Assembly (NCBI RefSeq): GCF_016807185.1 | Contig: NZ_JAEVYN010000002.1 | Location: 2,207,367-2,271,366, forward strand | DNA from: Leptolyngbya sp. Cla-17 | GTDB taxonomy: Bacteria > Cyanobacteriota > Cyanobacteriia > Leptolyngbyales > Leptolyngbyaceae | DNA length: 64,000 nt | Direction: 5' to 3' | Shown: piece by piece, positions 43,940 to 53,167 of the stretch | How positions within the stretch are numbered: position 1 is the stretch's first letter | Layout: each line of letters begins with the position of its first letter | Notes under the pieces: generated by a model | What the model was told of the DNA's origin: nothing | The model's database searches: none | What the model saw: only the letters and a program-made list of their open reading frames with translations | Made by a program: the position numbers and the translations under genes

Positions 43940-44830
43940 TCTGATTGTGCGTTAAAGGATTGTGGGCTTGGTAAAATAGTGATCAATTCAGAAGCTATGG
44001 AATGCCGACTTTGTGGTCATCCTAAGTGTCATAAGCATGGCAAGCTGCCCAATGGACATCAACGCTATTTCTGCCCGTACTGCCAGCAAACCTTCTGTGA
44101 GAGCTTTGACACGCTAGTACTACTGGCGACGAGTGAGTCCCGAACAAGTTCAGCAGGTGCTACAAGCTCATAGTGAGGGAAGCAGCTTACGAGGGATTAG
44201 CCAAATTACAGGCTTGGCATACAACACCGTGGTCAGTATGGTTCGCTCATCAAGTGCCAAGGCTCAGCTAACTAATAACGACCAGGTTAAGCAAGTGGCA
44301 ACCGCAGAGGTGAGTGCGGATGAGATGTGGTCTTTCGTGCAAAAAAACAGAAGCAATGTCTTTCCAATGAATTAGAAGTGGGAGACTGCTGGATAGGTCC
44401 GAGTTTAGCGGACTCCAGTGGGCTGATTTTAGGGGCACGAGTGGGCAAGCATACCGACGAACTGATTGAGGAATTGGTAATTAGTACACAGGGAAAAACG
44501 GATTGCAAACAGTGGAACAGTGATGACTGGGGAGGCTATGAACGAGTCCTTCCACCTGAAATTCTGCACTATGTTGGCAAAGACAAAACGCAGCGCTTAG
44601 AGCGAACCAACGGCATCGTCCGACAACAAACTGCTCGATGGCACCGCAGGCAAAACAAGTTCGGCAAACTGTGGGAGCAAACGAAAGTGACTACGCGATT
44701 AGTTGTGAGCTATTTCAATTGGATCTGGCAGCATAGCCGATTTAAGACAACGGCAGCTCAACAAGCAGGACTGACCGAGCGACCCTGGTCTTGGCAGGAC
44801 ATCGTCACCTACCCCGATTAGAAGGCTTCA
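43940..44830 (+). mobile_element. IS1-family insertion sequence (limits approximate)
   Basis: The transposase defines the element. Weak inverted similarity (TTTCTGATTGTG on the left, CTTCTAATCGGG on the right strand) suggests ends near 43942 and 44832, but no clear target duplication was found. It lies directly against the tniQ-side repeats of Tn7-like module 2 and may have removed that terminus. Confidence 0.6.
43997..44821 (+). CDS. IS1-family transposase with two frame changes
   Basis: The start (ECRLCGHPKCHKHGKLPNG) is a zinc finger. A helix-turn-helix with SLRGISQITGLAYNTVVSMV follows, then the catalytic part from QCLSNELEVGDCWIG to the end. The frame changes twice. The second change, at AAAAAAC (44340-44346), is the classic IS1 -1 slippery site. 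The first, near 44113-44130 (plus one), is not expected and is either damage or an error. Joined, the protein is about 270 residues. Confidence 0.75.
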
Positions 44831-44835
44831 AAAAA

Positions 44836-44939
44836 GCGACAGGTAATTTATTAAAGCGTTTATCCGCAGATTTTAACAAGAGTGTCAAATCACGACACCT
44901 ATTTTGTTAAATTTGGGGATAACGACATCTAATGTGTGA
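44836..44939 (+). repeat. tniQ-side end repeats of Tn7-like module 2
   Basis: Three motifs in the same orientation, GCGACAGGTAATTTATTA (44836-44853), ACGACACCTATTTTGTTA (44892-44909) and ACGACATCTAATGTGTGA (44922-44939), match the inward orientation of the repeats at the tnsB end. The expected TGT terminus six bases outside the first is missing; the sequence there is AAAAAA beside the IS1. The true end is lost or displaced. Confidence 0.6.
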
Positions 44940-44978
44940 TTGAGATGAATTAAGGCTTCGCTCTTCTAAAGAGATGAA

Positions 44979-45503
44979 TCAGTGCGCTGAGAATTTACTT
45001 TTTGCTGCCCCTTGGTGCTTCACCATCTCAGCAAACGGTGTAAAACAGTGAGAGCAGGCTCCATCTTCCCAAAGAGAAGGAATCGCCAAGGGCTTTCTGC
45101 ACTTTGGGCACTTCTCAAGGAGGCGGAGTCGATGGCGATCGCAGGCAGTAACTGACTTAAACTGCCACTCAATTCTGTGCGATGGCTCTTCGACATAACA
45201 GGCGGCACAAAGACGAATGGGTCGCGGCTTCATTGTCGCTTCCCTGCAAGGTAGGAGCGATCGCAAATCTTCGACACTTAGCTCTACAACCTTTGCCAAA
45301 GCCTCTAGCTCTTCCTGACTAGGAAAGGGGTTCAGGTAAAGCTGCTTCCAACGGGAAATCACGCCTCCCATGCCAGTTACCCGGCCAATCTGGTAGCTCG
45401 TCCACTGGTTCGATCGTTCAAAGCGCCCTAAAAAATGACTCATGCTTTCGCCTGAGTATGGTACGACAACATTAATCCAGGGTTCAAAAGCATAGAGTTC
45501 CAT
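44979..45503 (-). CDS. tniQ: TniQ target-selection protein
   Basis: A protein of 174 residues from the ATG at 45503, one base after the tnsC stop; a longer frame would overlap tnsC. It contains ESMSHFLGRFERSN, PIRLCAACYVEEPSHRIEW, CDRH, CPKC and CSHC, the zinc motifs of short TniQ proteins. It is closer to the TniQ of type V-K elements, as I recall them, than the copy in module 1. It should couple target recognition to TnsC. Confidence 0.88.
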   Translation of the reverse strand: MELYAFEPWINVVVPYSGESMSHFLGRFERSNQWTSYQIGRVTGMGGVISRWKQLYLNPFPSQEELEALAKVVELSVEDLRSLLPCREATMKPRPIRLCAACYVEEPSHRIEWQFKSVTACDRHRLRLLEKCPKCRKPLAIPSLWEDGACSHCFTPFAEMVKHQGAAKSKFSAH

Positions 45504-45504
45504 A

Positions 45505-46311
45505 TTAAGACGCAACCAATGAATAATCTCCTTCAATACTGTCCAGGAGCGCTTTATCAATCTTCTTCACATCTGACTCCAATGCTTTGATGGCAGCATT
45601 CCTCAGAATTTGATCCAGCAACCTTAACTGCCCGCTCGTCTTTTCCTGCAACAAGGTAATGATGTCGTCATTCATCGCCATATTTGAAGGTTCTGGTAGT
45701 CTCAGAATCTCCTGCTCCCAAATATTGACGGTCTTTCTGAAGTTACTGCCTGCGAGTTCTTCAAAATTGAAGTAGCAAGCAAAGCGGCTGGCTACCTGCT
45801 CATCCTTACTCAGCAATGTGTCCAAACGACTACTCGTGCCAATCAAAATGAGCAGAATACCCAATTCCTTGTGCAAGTCCGTGACATCGGGAAGAGACTT
45901 GAACTGAAGACGATGGGACTCATCAATAATCAGCACTTCCACCTTGCACTGCTTCAACTTGTCCCAAGCTCGTTTTCGGAGTTGATTTTCATTCCCGCCA
46001 GTTGCCTTGTGCTTTAGAGCCTTAAGAATAAGTTCAAAGAGAAGGGTGGGGCTACAGGCACCGCCTCGGATCTCAAGATAGAGCACAGGCACCGTCGGGC
46101 TTTGATGCGGTTGATTGCTGGCTAGATTGCGAAAGGTGTAAAACATAGCAGCGGATGTTTTCCCAAGCCCAGTATTACCGACCGCTCGACCGGGCTGACC
46201 AAGTTTCCGGCGATCGTCTAACCAGGTGCTGAACCGTTTAACCTGCTCTAGCTGAAGGATATCCGGGTTTCTGAGGCGTTCGATTTCTTGTTGCACGGTT
46301 TCAGTGGTCAT
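45505..46311 (-). CDS. tnsC: TnsC-type AAA+ transposition regulator
   Basis: A 268-residue AAA+ protein with an intact Walker A (GNTGLGKTS) and Walker B (VLIIDESHRL), and LLILIGTSSRLD as sensor. It should form ATP-dependent filaments that choose and mark target DNA. It starts two bases after the tnsB stop. Unlike the module 1 copy, the Walker B Glu is kept, so this module is the better candidate for being functional. Confidence 0.9.
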   Translation of the reverse strand: MTTETVQQEIERLRNPDILQLEQVKRFSTWLDDRRKLGQPGRAVGNTGLGKTSAAMFYTFRNLASNQPHQSPTVPVLYLEIRGGACSPTLLFELILKALKHKATGGNENQLRKRAWDKLKQCKVEVLIIDESHRLQFKSLPDVTDLHKELGILLILIGTSSRLDTLLSKDEQVASRFACYFNFEELAGSNFRKTVNIWEQEILRLPEPSNMAMNDDIITLLQEKTSGQLRLLDQILRNAAIKALESDVKKIDKALLDSIEGDYSLVAS

Positions 46312-46313
46312 GT

Positions 46314-48302
46314 CTACAGCCCCAACTCCTCTCGCAGCGATCGCAAATCCACTCTTTCAATGACTTCTGTCTCAACCTCAAGCTGGGTCGAAAGCCGTTC
46401 TACCCGTTCGACCTTCTCTTCCTCAAGCCGTTGCGGTTTAGGTTCAACCCTTTCCTGCTCTGCTTTCCGTCGCTCTGCCTTACTCTTTTTAGTCTTCTGC
46501 TTCAAGAAATTGCGGCGGCGAATGACCTCTTCCAAGATCGAAATATTATTAATGCCCTTGCCACTTTTTTCGGCCTTTTTCCGAGCGTGTTTGACCTCTT
46601 CTAAAGACAGTCGCTCGGCTTCTAAACCCACGGCATAGGCACGAGCCAAGAATTTCTCCAAGTTATTCTGCCGACTGTAAACCAACACCATCGTGATATC
46701 TCTAGGGTCATAGCGTAGCAGTATGGATTGTCCGGCAAACGCGCCCAGATTTTCGCCCTTGTAGCGCAAGTTCGCAAAGTTCAGATAGCCGTTGTCATAG
46801 ACAACCCGCTCGGTTGCTTTCATGAGACAGATATCTAGCTCTCTTTCTTGTAGCAGGGTTGGCGTTGTTCGTAGTCCTTTTTCCCAGCGCTGCATTCGGC
46901 TCTGCGTCGGCGTCAAGGGATTTGCCTGACTGCGAGCATCTGGCTTCTGGTTGTAGTGATCGACAATGTAGCCAACAATGAGTCTTTCTAACTCTAGAAG
47001 TGAGATACAAGCTTTGGCTTCTGCGCCCTCCGGGCGGTCTTGCACATTCGATCCGGTATACCCCGGTATCTGTGATAGAAGACCACTCAGGGTTCTGAAA
47101 GGGCGCTCGACAATGCCACCGTCCGAAGGCTTCTGCCGTAAAATGGGCTCAAAGTCCAACTGATCAGCAATCCATTCCACTAAGTGCTTAGAGCGAAAGT
47201 CCTTGCCACCATCCGTGAACAGATACTTGGGCACGCCGTAACAATGCCACTTGCAGCGCAGTTCATATTCAGGACCATACCGCTTGGGCAAAATCCCATT
47301 ACGTAGCGCTAAAGCAACAACCTGAGAACTAGGTGCCGCCAGACCTAAGCGAATGCCCACAATGCAGCGAGAGTAACAATCGATCACGGTAGTGAGGTAG
47401 GGACGACCAATTTCCTCGCCATCTTCATCAACGAGCAGAATATCAGCTTTCGTATGATCCGTCTGCCAAACCTGATTACTTGACTTCACTACAATTTGCT
47501 GACCGTCTCGCGTATTCAGCACCAGTTCTGAGCCATGCCAACCTGGACTACGGCTGCTTTTCGCTTGATGCCTTCTTTCTTCAATCGGCTTCAACCAGCG
47601 TTCTACAGTCCTTGTACTGGGCGGTTTACCATACTTCTCCCAGTACCGAAAGCCCTCTCCTTTCTCCCTGGTGGCGATCAGCTTGCCAACGGATTGATCG
47701 AGCACTTCACCTTCTAAACCTTGCGCCTCTAGTGCGGTAATTTCGGGCTTCAGTTCTTTCTTGGCTAACTCATACGCCTGCACTTTGACCGCTTCAGCCG
47801 CCTGGGTACGGGTCATGCGATCGCCACCCCGATTACCAGCTTTATAAATTTTGACGCTGAAGTTATACCAGTAGGCACTCTTACGCGGCTGACCCTTGTC
47901 AGCTCTGGACTGAGGTTCTAATACGGCTAGACCGGCATTTTCCCAGTCTTTGATCAAGCGTCTAACTGTTCGTTCAGACTTGCCCAGCTTTTTAGCGGCT
48001 TCTCGTAGCTTCTTGCCGTAAGCCAAGCGATCGCAAGGTTCCCGTAAGCTGCGAATGATTTCTAGCTTGAGTCGTTGTTCACCAGAGAGCCTGAGTTCTT
48101 CATCCTCTACAAATCTCTGATCGAGGAATTCAACCGGTTTATCTTCTACAGGTAATCTTGAGTCCTTCTCACCTGAAAGCTCATCCAATGGTTCCTCTAT
48201 AAGCTCCTCATAACTTTCGTGCGTCATGAGCAAATCGTCATCATCCAATGGGATTTCTAACTCTGTTGGATGCACAGACATGGGCGGCTTCATATAGTGC
48301 AC
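46314..48302 (-). CDS. tnsB: TnsB-type DDE transposase
   Basis: A 662-residue TnsB/TniA-like transposase. Helix-turn-helix parts occur near residues 100-120 (KLGKSERTVRRLIKDW). The catalytic Asp282 is in QTDHTKAD, Asp364 in LFTDGGKDF and Glu399 in GGIVERPF. The basic C-terminus is rich in Lys, Arg and Glu. The N-terminal 60 residues are acidic and longer than in module 1. An alternative ATG lies nine bases downstream. It lies 28 bases from the first end repeat. Confidence 0.92.
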   Translation of the reverse strand: MHYMKPPMSVHPTELEIPLDDDDLLMTHESYEELIEEPLDELSGEKDSRLPVEDKPVEFLDQRFVEDEELRLSGEQRLKLEIIRSLREPCDRLAYGKKLREAAKKLGKSERTVRRLIKDWENAGLAVLEPQSRADKGQPRKSAYWYNFSVKIYKAGNRGGDRMTRTQAAEAVKVQAYELAKKELKPEITALEAQGLEGEVLDQSVGKLIATREKGEGFRYWEKYGKPPSTRTVERWLKPIEERRHQAKSSRSPGWHGSELVLNTRDGQQIVVKSSNQVWQTDHTKADILLVDEDGEEIGRPYLTTVIDCYSRCIVGIRLGLAAPSSQVVALALRNGILPKRYGPEYELRCKWHCYGVPKYLFTDGGKDFRSKHLVEWIADQLDFEPILRQKPSDGGIVERPFRTLSGLLSQIPGYTGSNVQDRPEGAEAKACISLLELERLIVGYIVDHYNQKPDARSQANPLTPTQSRMQRWEKGLRTTPTLLQERELDICLMKATERVVYDNGYLNFANLRYKGENLGAFAGQSILLRYDPRDITMVLVYSRQNNLEKFLARAYAVGLEAERLSLEEVKHARKKAEKSGKGINNISILEEVIRRRNFLKQKTKKSKAERRKAEQERVEPKPQRLEEEKVERVERLSTQLEVETEVIERVDLRSLREELGL

Positions 48303-48329
48303 ATATACTATATCAGAGCATTAAAGAAT

Positions 48330-48500
48330 TGACAAAGATTATGTCGCAAAGCTCAAGAAAGGACATAGAATTTGTCGTTCCCTGCCACTCATGCTTTTGA
48401 GGCTGCCTAAAGCTGAAAGAACTGATAAATAAGGATTCTAGGCAATTTATGTTTTTGACAATTAATGTGTCGAACTGGACATAGAATTTGTCGCTCTACA
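48330..48500 (-). repeat. tnsB-side end of module 2 with four repeats
   Basis: Four motifs of about 18 bases like GGACATAGAATTTGTCGC lie at 48330-48347, 48361-48378, 48456-48473 and 48477-48494. Two of them are almost identical. The outermost is six bases from the TGTAGA terminus at 48500. CCTGC at 48501-48505 is the candidate target duplication, but its partner was not found. Confidence 0.75.
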
Positions 48501-48949
48501 CCTGCTCTCGGTCTCGTTCAGTCGCTCGAAAGGGTTTTTTTGACGGTGAGCTTTAAGCGTTGCACCGCTCGTCCCATCGTTGAACGACTCACTCGCATTC
48601 CTACTTTCGCCTCGAATTGCTCAGATAACTGGGCAAGCGTGGCGTCATTGGTAGCCTCAACTAACTCGGCAATCATTTGATGATGCTCAAGCGTCAGTTG
48701 AGCAGGCTTACCTCCTCCATGGGGTTTTGGCTCAATGCTGCCCGTTTCTCGGTATTGTTTAAGCAGTTTGATAATGAAACTGGTTGCCACGCTAAACCGT
48801 TTAGCGAGTTGGCGTTGGGAGATGGGTTTGTCTTCGTACACGTCGATGATTTTTTGGCGCAAGTCTGTAGAATATGCTTTCATTGCTATCAACTCTTTTG
48901 GAGCTGCAAACATCTCCGAAACTGTACCTTATCCAATAGAAAAAGGCTA
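48501..48949 (-). mobile_element. IS630-family fragment (copy 2), cut by Tn7-like module 2
   Basis: Nearly the same sequence as the 5' half of copy 1 (36384-36831), ending in GGCTA before TA at 48950. The homology stops exactly at 48500, where the Tn7-like terminus starts. The half with the DDE part is missing from the window. Confidence 0.85.
48518..48883 (-). pseudogene. IS630 transposase first frame, catalytic part missing
   Basis: The frame starts at the ATG at 48883 (KAYSTDLRQKIIDVYEDK) and encodes the helix-turn-helix half, almost identical to copy 1. The slippery A-run is present but the second frame is cut after a few codons by the Tn7-like element. No active transposase can be made from it. 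Confidence 0.85.
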
Positions 48950-48961
48950 TAACCCTCTTAA

Positions 48962-50331
48962 ATCACTCTGACTAGAGACTATCTATTATAGAGGTACGTT
49001 TGTCCAGATTCAATTGCCATGCCAGCATCTAGAGCCGCCCGCCCGACGATACATTTTGTGGATGAATACTGCCAATTGTATGAGGACTTATTCCCAGAAG
49101 TGCGCAGCTATGAAGCCTTTAAGCTTCTGCATCTGGGGATGATTAGCGAGATTAAACGCAAATCCTTACCTGCCATTGCCAAAGCAGTAGGCTTAAACAA
49201 TCAGCAAAACTTACATCACTTCCTTACCGAGTCTCCTTGGCAGGTGCAACAGTTACGCCAGAAGCGATTGGAGTTGACCCTCAAGGTACTCAACGGTCGG
49301 TCATTGATATTACTGATTGATGAAACTGGAGATTGTAAGAAGGGAAAAAGCACTGATTACGTCAAACGGCAATACATCGGCAACGTCGGTAAGAAGGAAA
49401 ATGGCATTGTCGCTGTCACTGCCTACGGCTTAGTCGATGGCATGATTGTGCCATTGAGTTTTGAGGTGTATAAACCCAGAGAACGACTCAAAGAGGGAGA
49501 AGAGTATCAAAGTAAACCGCAAATTGCGGCAACCATGATTCGACAATTACAAGCACTAGGATTTGAGTTTGAACTGGTGCTCGCCGATAGCTTGTATGGC
49601 GAAAGTAAAGTCAACTTTGTCGATGTGCTAGATGAATTAAACCTACCTTACATCCTGGCGATTCGCAGCAACCATGCTTTGTGGCTACCGCAAGACCAGG
49701 AGGTGTACCAGGAGCCTTGGCAGACCTTCAAGCGCACCTTTAGTAATGGCACGACAGAAACCCGTCACATGGCTGAGGTGATTTACGGCAAAAGCCACCG
49801 CAAGCAGTACTGGCTGTTGACCACTGACCCTGACACGTTACCGGACAACTCAACGTCCTATGTCATGGTCTGTGCCCCGGCAATCAAACTCAAAGATATT
49901 GGTGACAGTTATGGCTTTAGAACCTGGATTGAGTATGGTCTCAAACAAGCCAAAGATGCACTCGGGTGGGCAGACTTTCGTATGACCCGCTATGAGCAGA
50001 TTGAGAAGTGGTGGGAGTTGGTCATGAGTACGTTTTTGATGGTCAGTTTGTTTGCCGACCCATTCAACGACTCCTGTCCACTGGCCCATCAGCGGTTTTC
50101 GCAGCACCCGTGGTGGAATAACCAGAGCGGTTGGAAGAACTTACTCAACAACTTGCGTTTAGTTATTCAACCTTTAGTTTGCTTCAATTGGCTTAAACAC
50201 TGGTTGACGGTTTTTCCCATTGCTTCCCTTCAGTTAGGGTTTGAGCAACTGACGCAGAAGATGAATCAGTTTATCTGTCCACGGGTGCATCAGCTAAACC
50301 TCCAACTTATCTTTTCATCTGCTTAGAGTGA
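48962..50331 (+). mobile_element. IS701-family-like insertion sequence with TTAA duplication
   Basis: The ends carry TCACTCT (left) and AGAGTGA (right), and TTAA flanks both sides (48958-48961 and 50332-50335). This fits the Y-T-A-R target preference known for IS701-type elements. The length is about 1370 bases. It sits 12 bases from the IS630 fragment, adding to the nest of elements. Confidence 0.75.
49019..50326 (+). CDS. IS701-family-like DDE transposase
   Basis: A 435-residue transposase with an N-terminal helical domain. Asp is in LLIDETGDCKKG, a second Asp in LVLADSLYGE and Glu in WIEYGLKQAKDALGW. The middle holds YIGNVGKKENGIVAV, typical of this family. The frame is complete with no internal stop, and the ends are readable, so it may be active. 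The C-terminus is aromatic-rich. Confidence 0.87.
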   Translation: MPASRAARPTIHFVDEYCQLYEDLFPEVRSYEAFKLLHLGMISEIKRKSLPAIAKAVGLNNQQNLHHFLTESPWQVQQLRQKRLELTLKVLNGRSLILLIDETGDCKKGKSTDYVKRQYIGNVGKKENGIVAVTAYGLVDGMIVPLSFEVYKPRERLKEGEEYQSKPQIAATMIRQLQALGFEFELVLADSLYGESKVNFVDVLDELNLPYILAIRSNHALWLPQDQEVYQEPWQTFKRTFSNGTTETRHMAEVIYGKSHRKQYWLLTTDPDTLPDNSTSYVMVCAPAIKLKDIGDSYGFRTWIEYGLKQAKDALGWADFRMTRYEQIEKWWELVMSTFLMVSLFADPFNDSCPLAHQRFSQHPWWNNQSGWKNLLNNLRLVIQPLVCFNWLKHWLTVFPIASLQLGFEQLTQKMNQFICPRVHQLNLQLIFSSA

Positions 50332-50479
50332 TTAATGAGGGATAAGGAGTAGCGAGTCTATAAAAGGGAGTTATTTTCATAATCCCTGAAAGCTCATGCA
50401 GACGGACTAGAAAACTTAAACCTTCGCGATGGGCTTAAATAGCCGTACACTGATTTTGACCGATGGAGGGGATTGCCTC

Positions 50480-51340
50480 ATGGAAACGATAATCGAAATT
50501 AAAATATCGGAAATACTTGAAACCTACGAGGCGGACCTGCTGGAAAAGTGGAGTCAGGAATTAGCGGCTGCCAACACTCGCAAGGGCTTGATCAAAGAAG
50601 CCGAGATACAGGAGGAGTGTAGGGAATTCCTCAAGTTACTTCGCGTCGCCGTTGGGCAGGGCAACTTGACCAATATTCAGGCGACAGAGTGGCAAGAGGT
50701 TCGAGAGATGTTGACGAGTGTTTCGAAATCAAGATCCTACAAGGGCTTCACGCCGTCTGAAACAGCCGCATTCGTCTTTTCGTTTAAGCAACCCTTGTTT
50801 GAGCGTCTGCGGCAGCAGTTAAAAGACACCGCTGAATTCGGCGAAGCGATTTGGCAAGCTACAACCTTGCTGGATCGGCTGGGCTTACTGACTGTAGAAG
50901 CGTACCAGAAGGTGCGGGAGGAAGTGATTCTGCGGCAGCAGGAAGAGTTGATGGAGTTATCTACGCCTGTGGTCAAGCTGTGGGAGGGCATTCTGGCGTT
51001 GCCGATTATTGGCACCCTGGATAGCGCCCGCACTCAGGTTGTCATGGAGTCGTTATTGCAGAAGATTGTTGAAACTGGGTCAGAAGTCGCCATTATTGAC
51101 ATTACCGGAGTTCCAACCGTCGATACGTTGACTGCTCAACATCTTCTTAAGACGGTGACAGCCGCCCGTCTGATGGGAGCAGACTGTATTATCAGCGGCA
51201 TTCGTCCCCAAATTGCCCAAACGATTGTGTATCTCGGTATCGATTTAACGGGCGTGATTACAAAAGCAACGTTAGCCGATGCTTTGTTGATGGCACTCAA
51301 GCGAGTGGGAGCAACCATCACTCGATCGCAACCCAAGTAA
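50480..51340 (+). CDS. rsbR: RsbR-type stressosome protein (RsbRD + STAS)
   Basis: A protein of about 286 residues from the ATG at 50480, with GGAGG ten bases upstream. The N-terminal helical RsbRD domain contains LLEKWSQELAAA and GFTPSETAAFVFSFKQPLF. The C-terminal STAS domain contains LPIIGTLDSARTQVV and IIDITGVPTVDT, with the phosphorylatable Thr. RsbR forms the stressosome scaffold that holds back RsbT until stress. It heads a same-strand operon with RsbS, RsbT and a SpoIIE phosphatase. Confidence 0.88.
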   Translation: METIIEIKISEILETYEADLLEKWSQELAAANTRKGLIKEAEIQEECREFLKLLRVAVGQGNLTNIQATEWQEVREMLTSVSKSRSYKGFTPSETAAFVFSFKQPLFERLRQQLKDTAEFGEAIWQATTLLDRLGLLTVEAYQKVREEVILRQQEELMELSTPVVKLWEGILALPIIGTLDSARTQVVMESLLQKIVETGSEVAIIDITGVPTVDTLTAQHLLKTVTAARLMGADCIISGIRPQIAQTIVYLGIDLTGVITKATLADALLMALKRVGATITRSQPK

Positions 51341-51356
51341 GGAATAGGAGAAACGG

Positions 51357-51773
51357 GTGGAACGCATCCCCATATTGCAAATGGGCAATTTATTGCTCGT
51401 TACCATTCAGGTTGATATGCATGATCAGCTTGCGATGACGTTACAGGATGACTTGACTAATCGCATCACTCAAACTTACGTTCGCGGTGTCTTAATTGAT
51501 ATTTCTGCATTAGAAATTGTTGATTCTTTCATCGGTAGGATTTTAGGCAATATTGCTAAAATGGCGCGGGTGCTGGGTGCTGAAACCGTTGTCGTTGGGA
51601 TGCAGCCTGCTGTGGCAATTACGCTGGTGGAACTGGGGCTGTCGCTGACGGGCATTCGCACGGCACTAAACGTGGAAAAGGGCATGACATTATTGCAATC
51701 GTCGCTCGGTGACGATGCAAAGTCTCAAAGCGCTGTTATTAAAGGTGATGCAAAGGACGATGGAGAAGCCTGA
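51357..51773 (+). CDS. rsbS: RsbS-type STAS protein
   Basis: A 138-residue protein starting at GTG, with TAGGAG ahead. It is a single STAS domain with PILQMGNLLLVTIQ and LIDISALEIVDSFIGRIL, where the Ser is the site RsbT phosphorylates. The C-terminal 20 residues are extra. With RsbR it forms the core of the stressosome. Its end overlaps the possible start of rsbT, which argues for coupled translation. Confidence 0.88.
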   Translation: MERIPILQMGNLLLVTIQVDMHDQLAMTLQDDLTNRITQTYVRGVLIDISALEIVDSFIGRILGNIAKMARVLGAETVVVGMQPAVAITLVELGLSLTGIRTALNVEKGMTLLQSSLGDDAKSQSAVIKGDAKDDGEA

Positions 51774-52158
51774 AATAATGAGCATCCAGTCGTCTGCGGA
51801 CGTGGTTTTAGTGCGGCAAGCCGTGCGCCATTTCGCTATAGCGATCGGCTTTGGCTTAGTAGACCAAACTAAAATTGTGACAGCCGCTAGCGAATTAGCC
51901 CGCAATACCCTCGATTATGGGGGGGGTGGCACGATGACGCTAGAAACGCTCCAGAAGTTGGGACGACGCGGACTCAAGCTTATTTTTGAGGATAAGGGTC
52001 CGGGAATTCCTGATATTGAGCTGGCGCTTAAGGATGGATTCACAACAGGTGGCGGATTGGGAATGGGTTTGAGTGGGTCAAAGCGACTTTCTAACGAATT
52101 TGAAATTGAGTCTGTGGTAGGAGAGGGAACTCGGATAACGATTGTACGCTGGAAATAA
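51760..52158 (+). CDS. rsbT: RsbT-type switch kinase
   Basis: A protein of about 132 residues. The start may be the ATG at 51760 or 51778. It is a HATPase_c kinase with N-box SELARNTLDYGGGG, G1 EDKGPGIPD and G2 GLGMGLSGSKRLS. RsbT phosphorylates RsbS and RsbR and on release activates downstream phosphatases. It overlaps rsbS and is followed at once by a SpoIIE protein. Family and context agree. Confidence 0.88.
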   Translation: MEKPEIMSIQSSADVVLVRQAVRHFAIAIGFGLVDQTKIVTAASELARNTLDYGGGGTMTLETLQKLGRRGLKLIFEDKGPGIPDIELALKDGFTTGGGLGMGLSGSKRLSNEFEIESVVGEGTRITIVRWK

Positions 52159-52159
52159 A

Positions 52160-53167
52160 ATGAGGAACTCGATCGCCATCCCCATTACTGAATCTAGTCA
52201 AGCAGGAGAAGCCCGACGGACAGCTTTGGCTTTGGTTGATCGTCTGGGTTTCAACGAAGCGGAGCGGGGTAAGGTTGGTATTGTAGTAACAGAAGTTGCC
52301 AATAATCTCCTGCGGCACGCTCAGGGTGGAGTGATATTGTTAAGGGCGATCGAGCAAGCAACCGCTCTTGGCATTGAGATTTTATCGCTGGATACAGGAC
52401 CAGGGATGCTCGATGTAGATGAGTGCTTGCAAGATGGCTTTTCCACTGGCGGAACTTCAGGCAATGGGCTGGGCGCTATGCGCCGACTCTCTGGCTTTTT
52501 TGAAATCTACTCCAGAGTCGGTAAGGGAACAGCGCTGCTGGCACACCTGTGGTCGGCTCCGGCAGACCCTTCACCGAAAGAGACTCTAGAAATTGGTGTG
52601 GTGTGTTTACCCGTGCTAAGCGAGGAAGTTTCAGGCGATGCCTGGGCGATTCAAGACCATCCTCAACGCAGCCTGTTGCTGGTGGCAGATGGCTTAGGTC
52701 ATGGACCTGCTGCCGCCAGTGCCTCGTCAGCAGCAGTGAGAGTGTTTCAGGAGCATCACCCTCGATCGCCCCATGCGATCATTGAAATGGCTCATGGAGC
52801 CTTACGGACTACCAGAGGTGCAGCACTAGCGATCGCCGAAATTGATTTTGAACAGCAGGTAGTTCGCTTTGCTGGCGTGGGCAACATTGCTGCCAGCATT
52901 TCCTCGCTCACTGAACATCACAATCTGGTGTCTTATAACGGCACTGTGGGGCATGAACTCCGCAAAATTCAAGAGTTTAGCTACCCCTGGTATCCCAACG
53001 GACTTTTGATTATGCATTCTGATGGCTTGGGCACTCAGTGGAAGCTCGATCGCTATCCTGGCTTAAGTCAAAAACATCCTAGTTTGATCGCCGGTGTGCT
53101 GTACCAAGATTTTCATCGAGAGCGCGATGATGTAACAGTATTAGTAGCCAAAGGACGAGGTGTATGA
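52160..53167 (+). CDS. RsbT-like ATPase fused to SpoIIE-type phosphatase
   Basis: A protein of 335 residues from the ATG at 52160, one base after the rsbT stop. Residues 1-130 are a HATPase_c domain (VVTEVANNLLRHAQGG, DTGPGM, GNGLGAMRRLSGFFE). The rest is a PP2C/SpoIIE domain with VADGLGHGPAAA and MHSDGLGTQW metal-site motifs. RsbX-like phosphatases reset the stressosome by dephosphorylating RsbR and RsbS. The fusion carries a second RsbT-like part of its own. Confidence 0.87.
   Translation: MRNSIAIPITESSQAGEARRTALALVDRLGFNEAERGKVGIVVTEVANNLLRHAQGGVILLRAIEQATALGIEILSLDTGPGMLDVDECLQDGFSTGGTSGNGLGAMRRLSGFFEIYSRVGKGTALLAHLWSAPADPSPKETLEIGVVCLPVLSEEVSGDAWAIQDHPQRSLLLVADGLGHGPAAASASSAAVRVFQEHHPRSPHAIIEMAHGALRTTRGAALAIAEIDFEQQVVRFAGVGNIAASISSLTEHHNLVSYNGTVGHELRKIQEFSYPWYPNGLLIMHSDGLGTQWKLDRYPGLSQKHPSLIAGVLYQDFHRERDDVTVLVAKGRGV

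Larger units (their letters stand above)
44836..48500 (-). mobile_element. Tn7-like transposon module 2 (tnsB-tnsC-tniQ)
   Basis: About 3.7 kb with tnsB, tnsC and tniQ and repeats at both sides. The tnsB-side terminus reads TGTAGA inward from 48500 and interrupts an IS630 copy whose remaining part runs to 48949. There is no tnsA, no cargo and no Cas12k-like gene between the two repeat groups. The opposite terminus is not intact. It looks like a minimal or deleted relative of the elements that gave rise to type V-K CRISPR-associated transposons. Confidence 0.75.
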
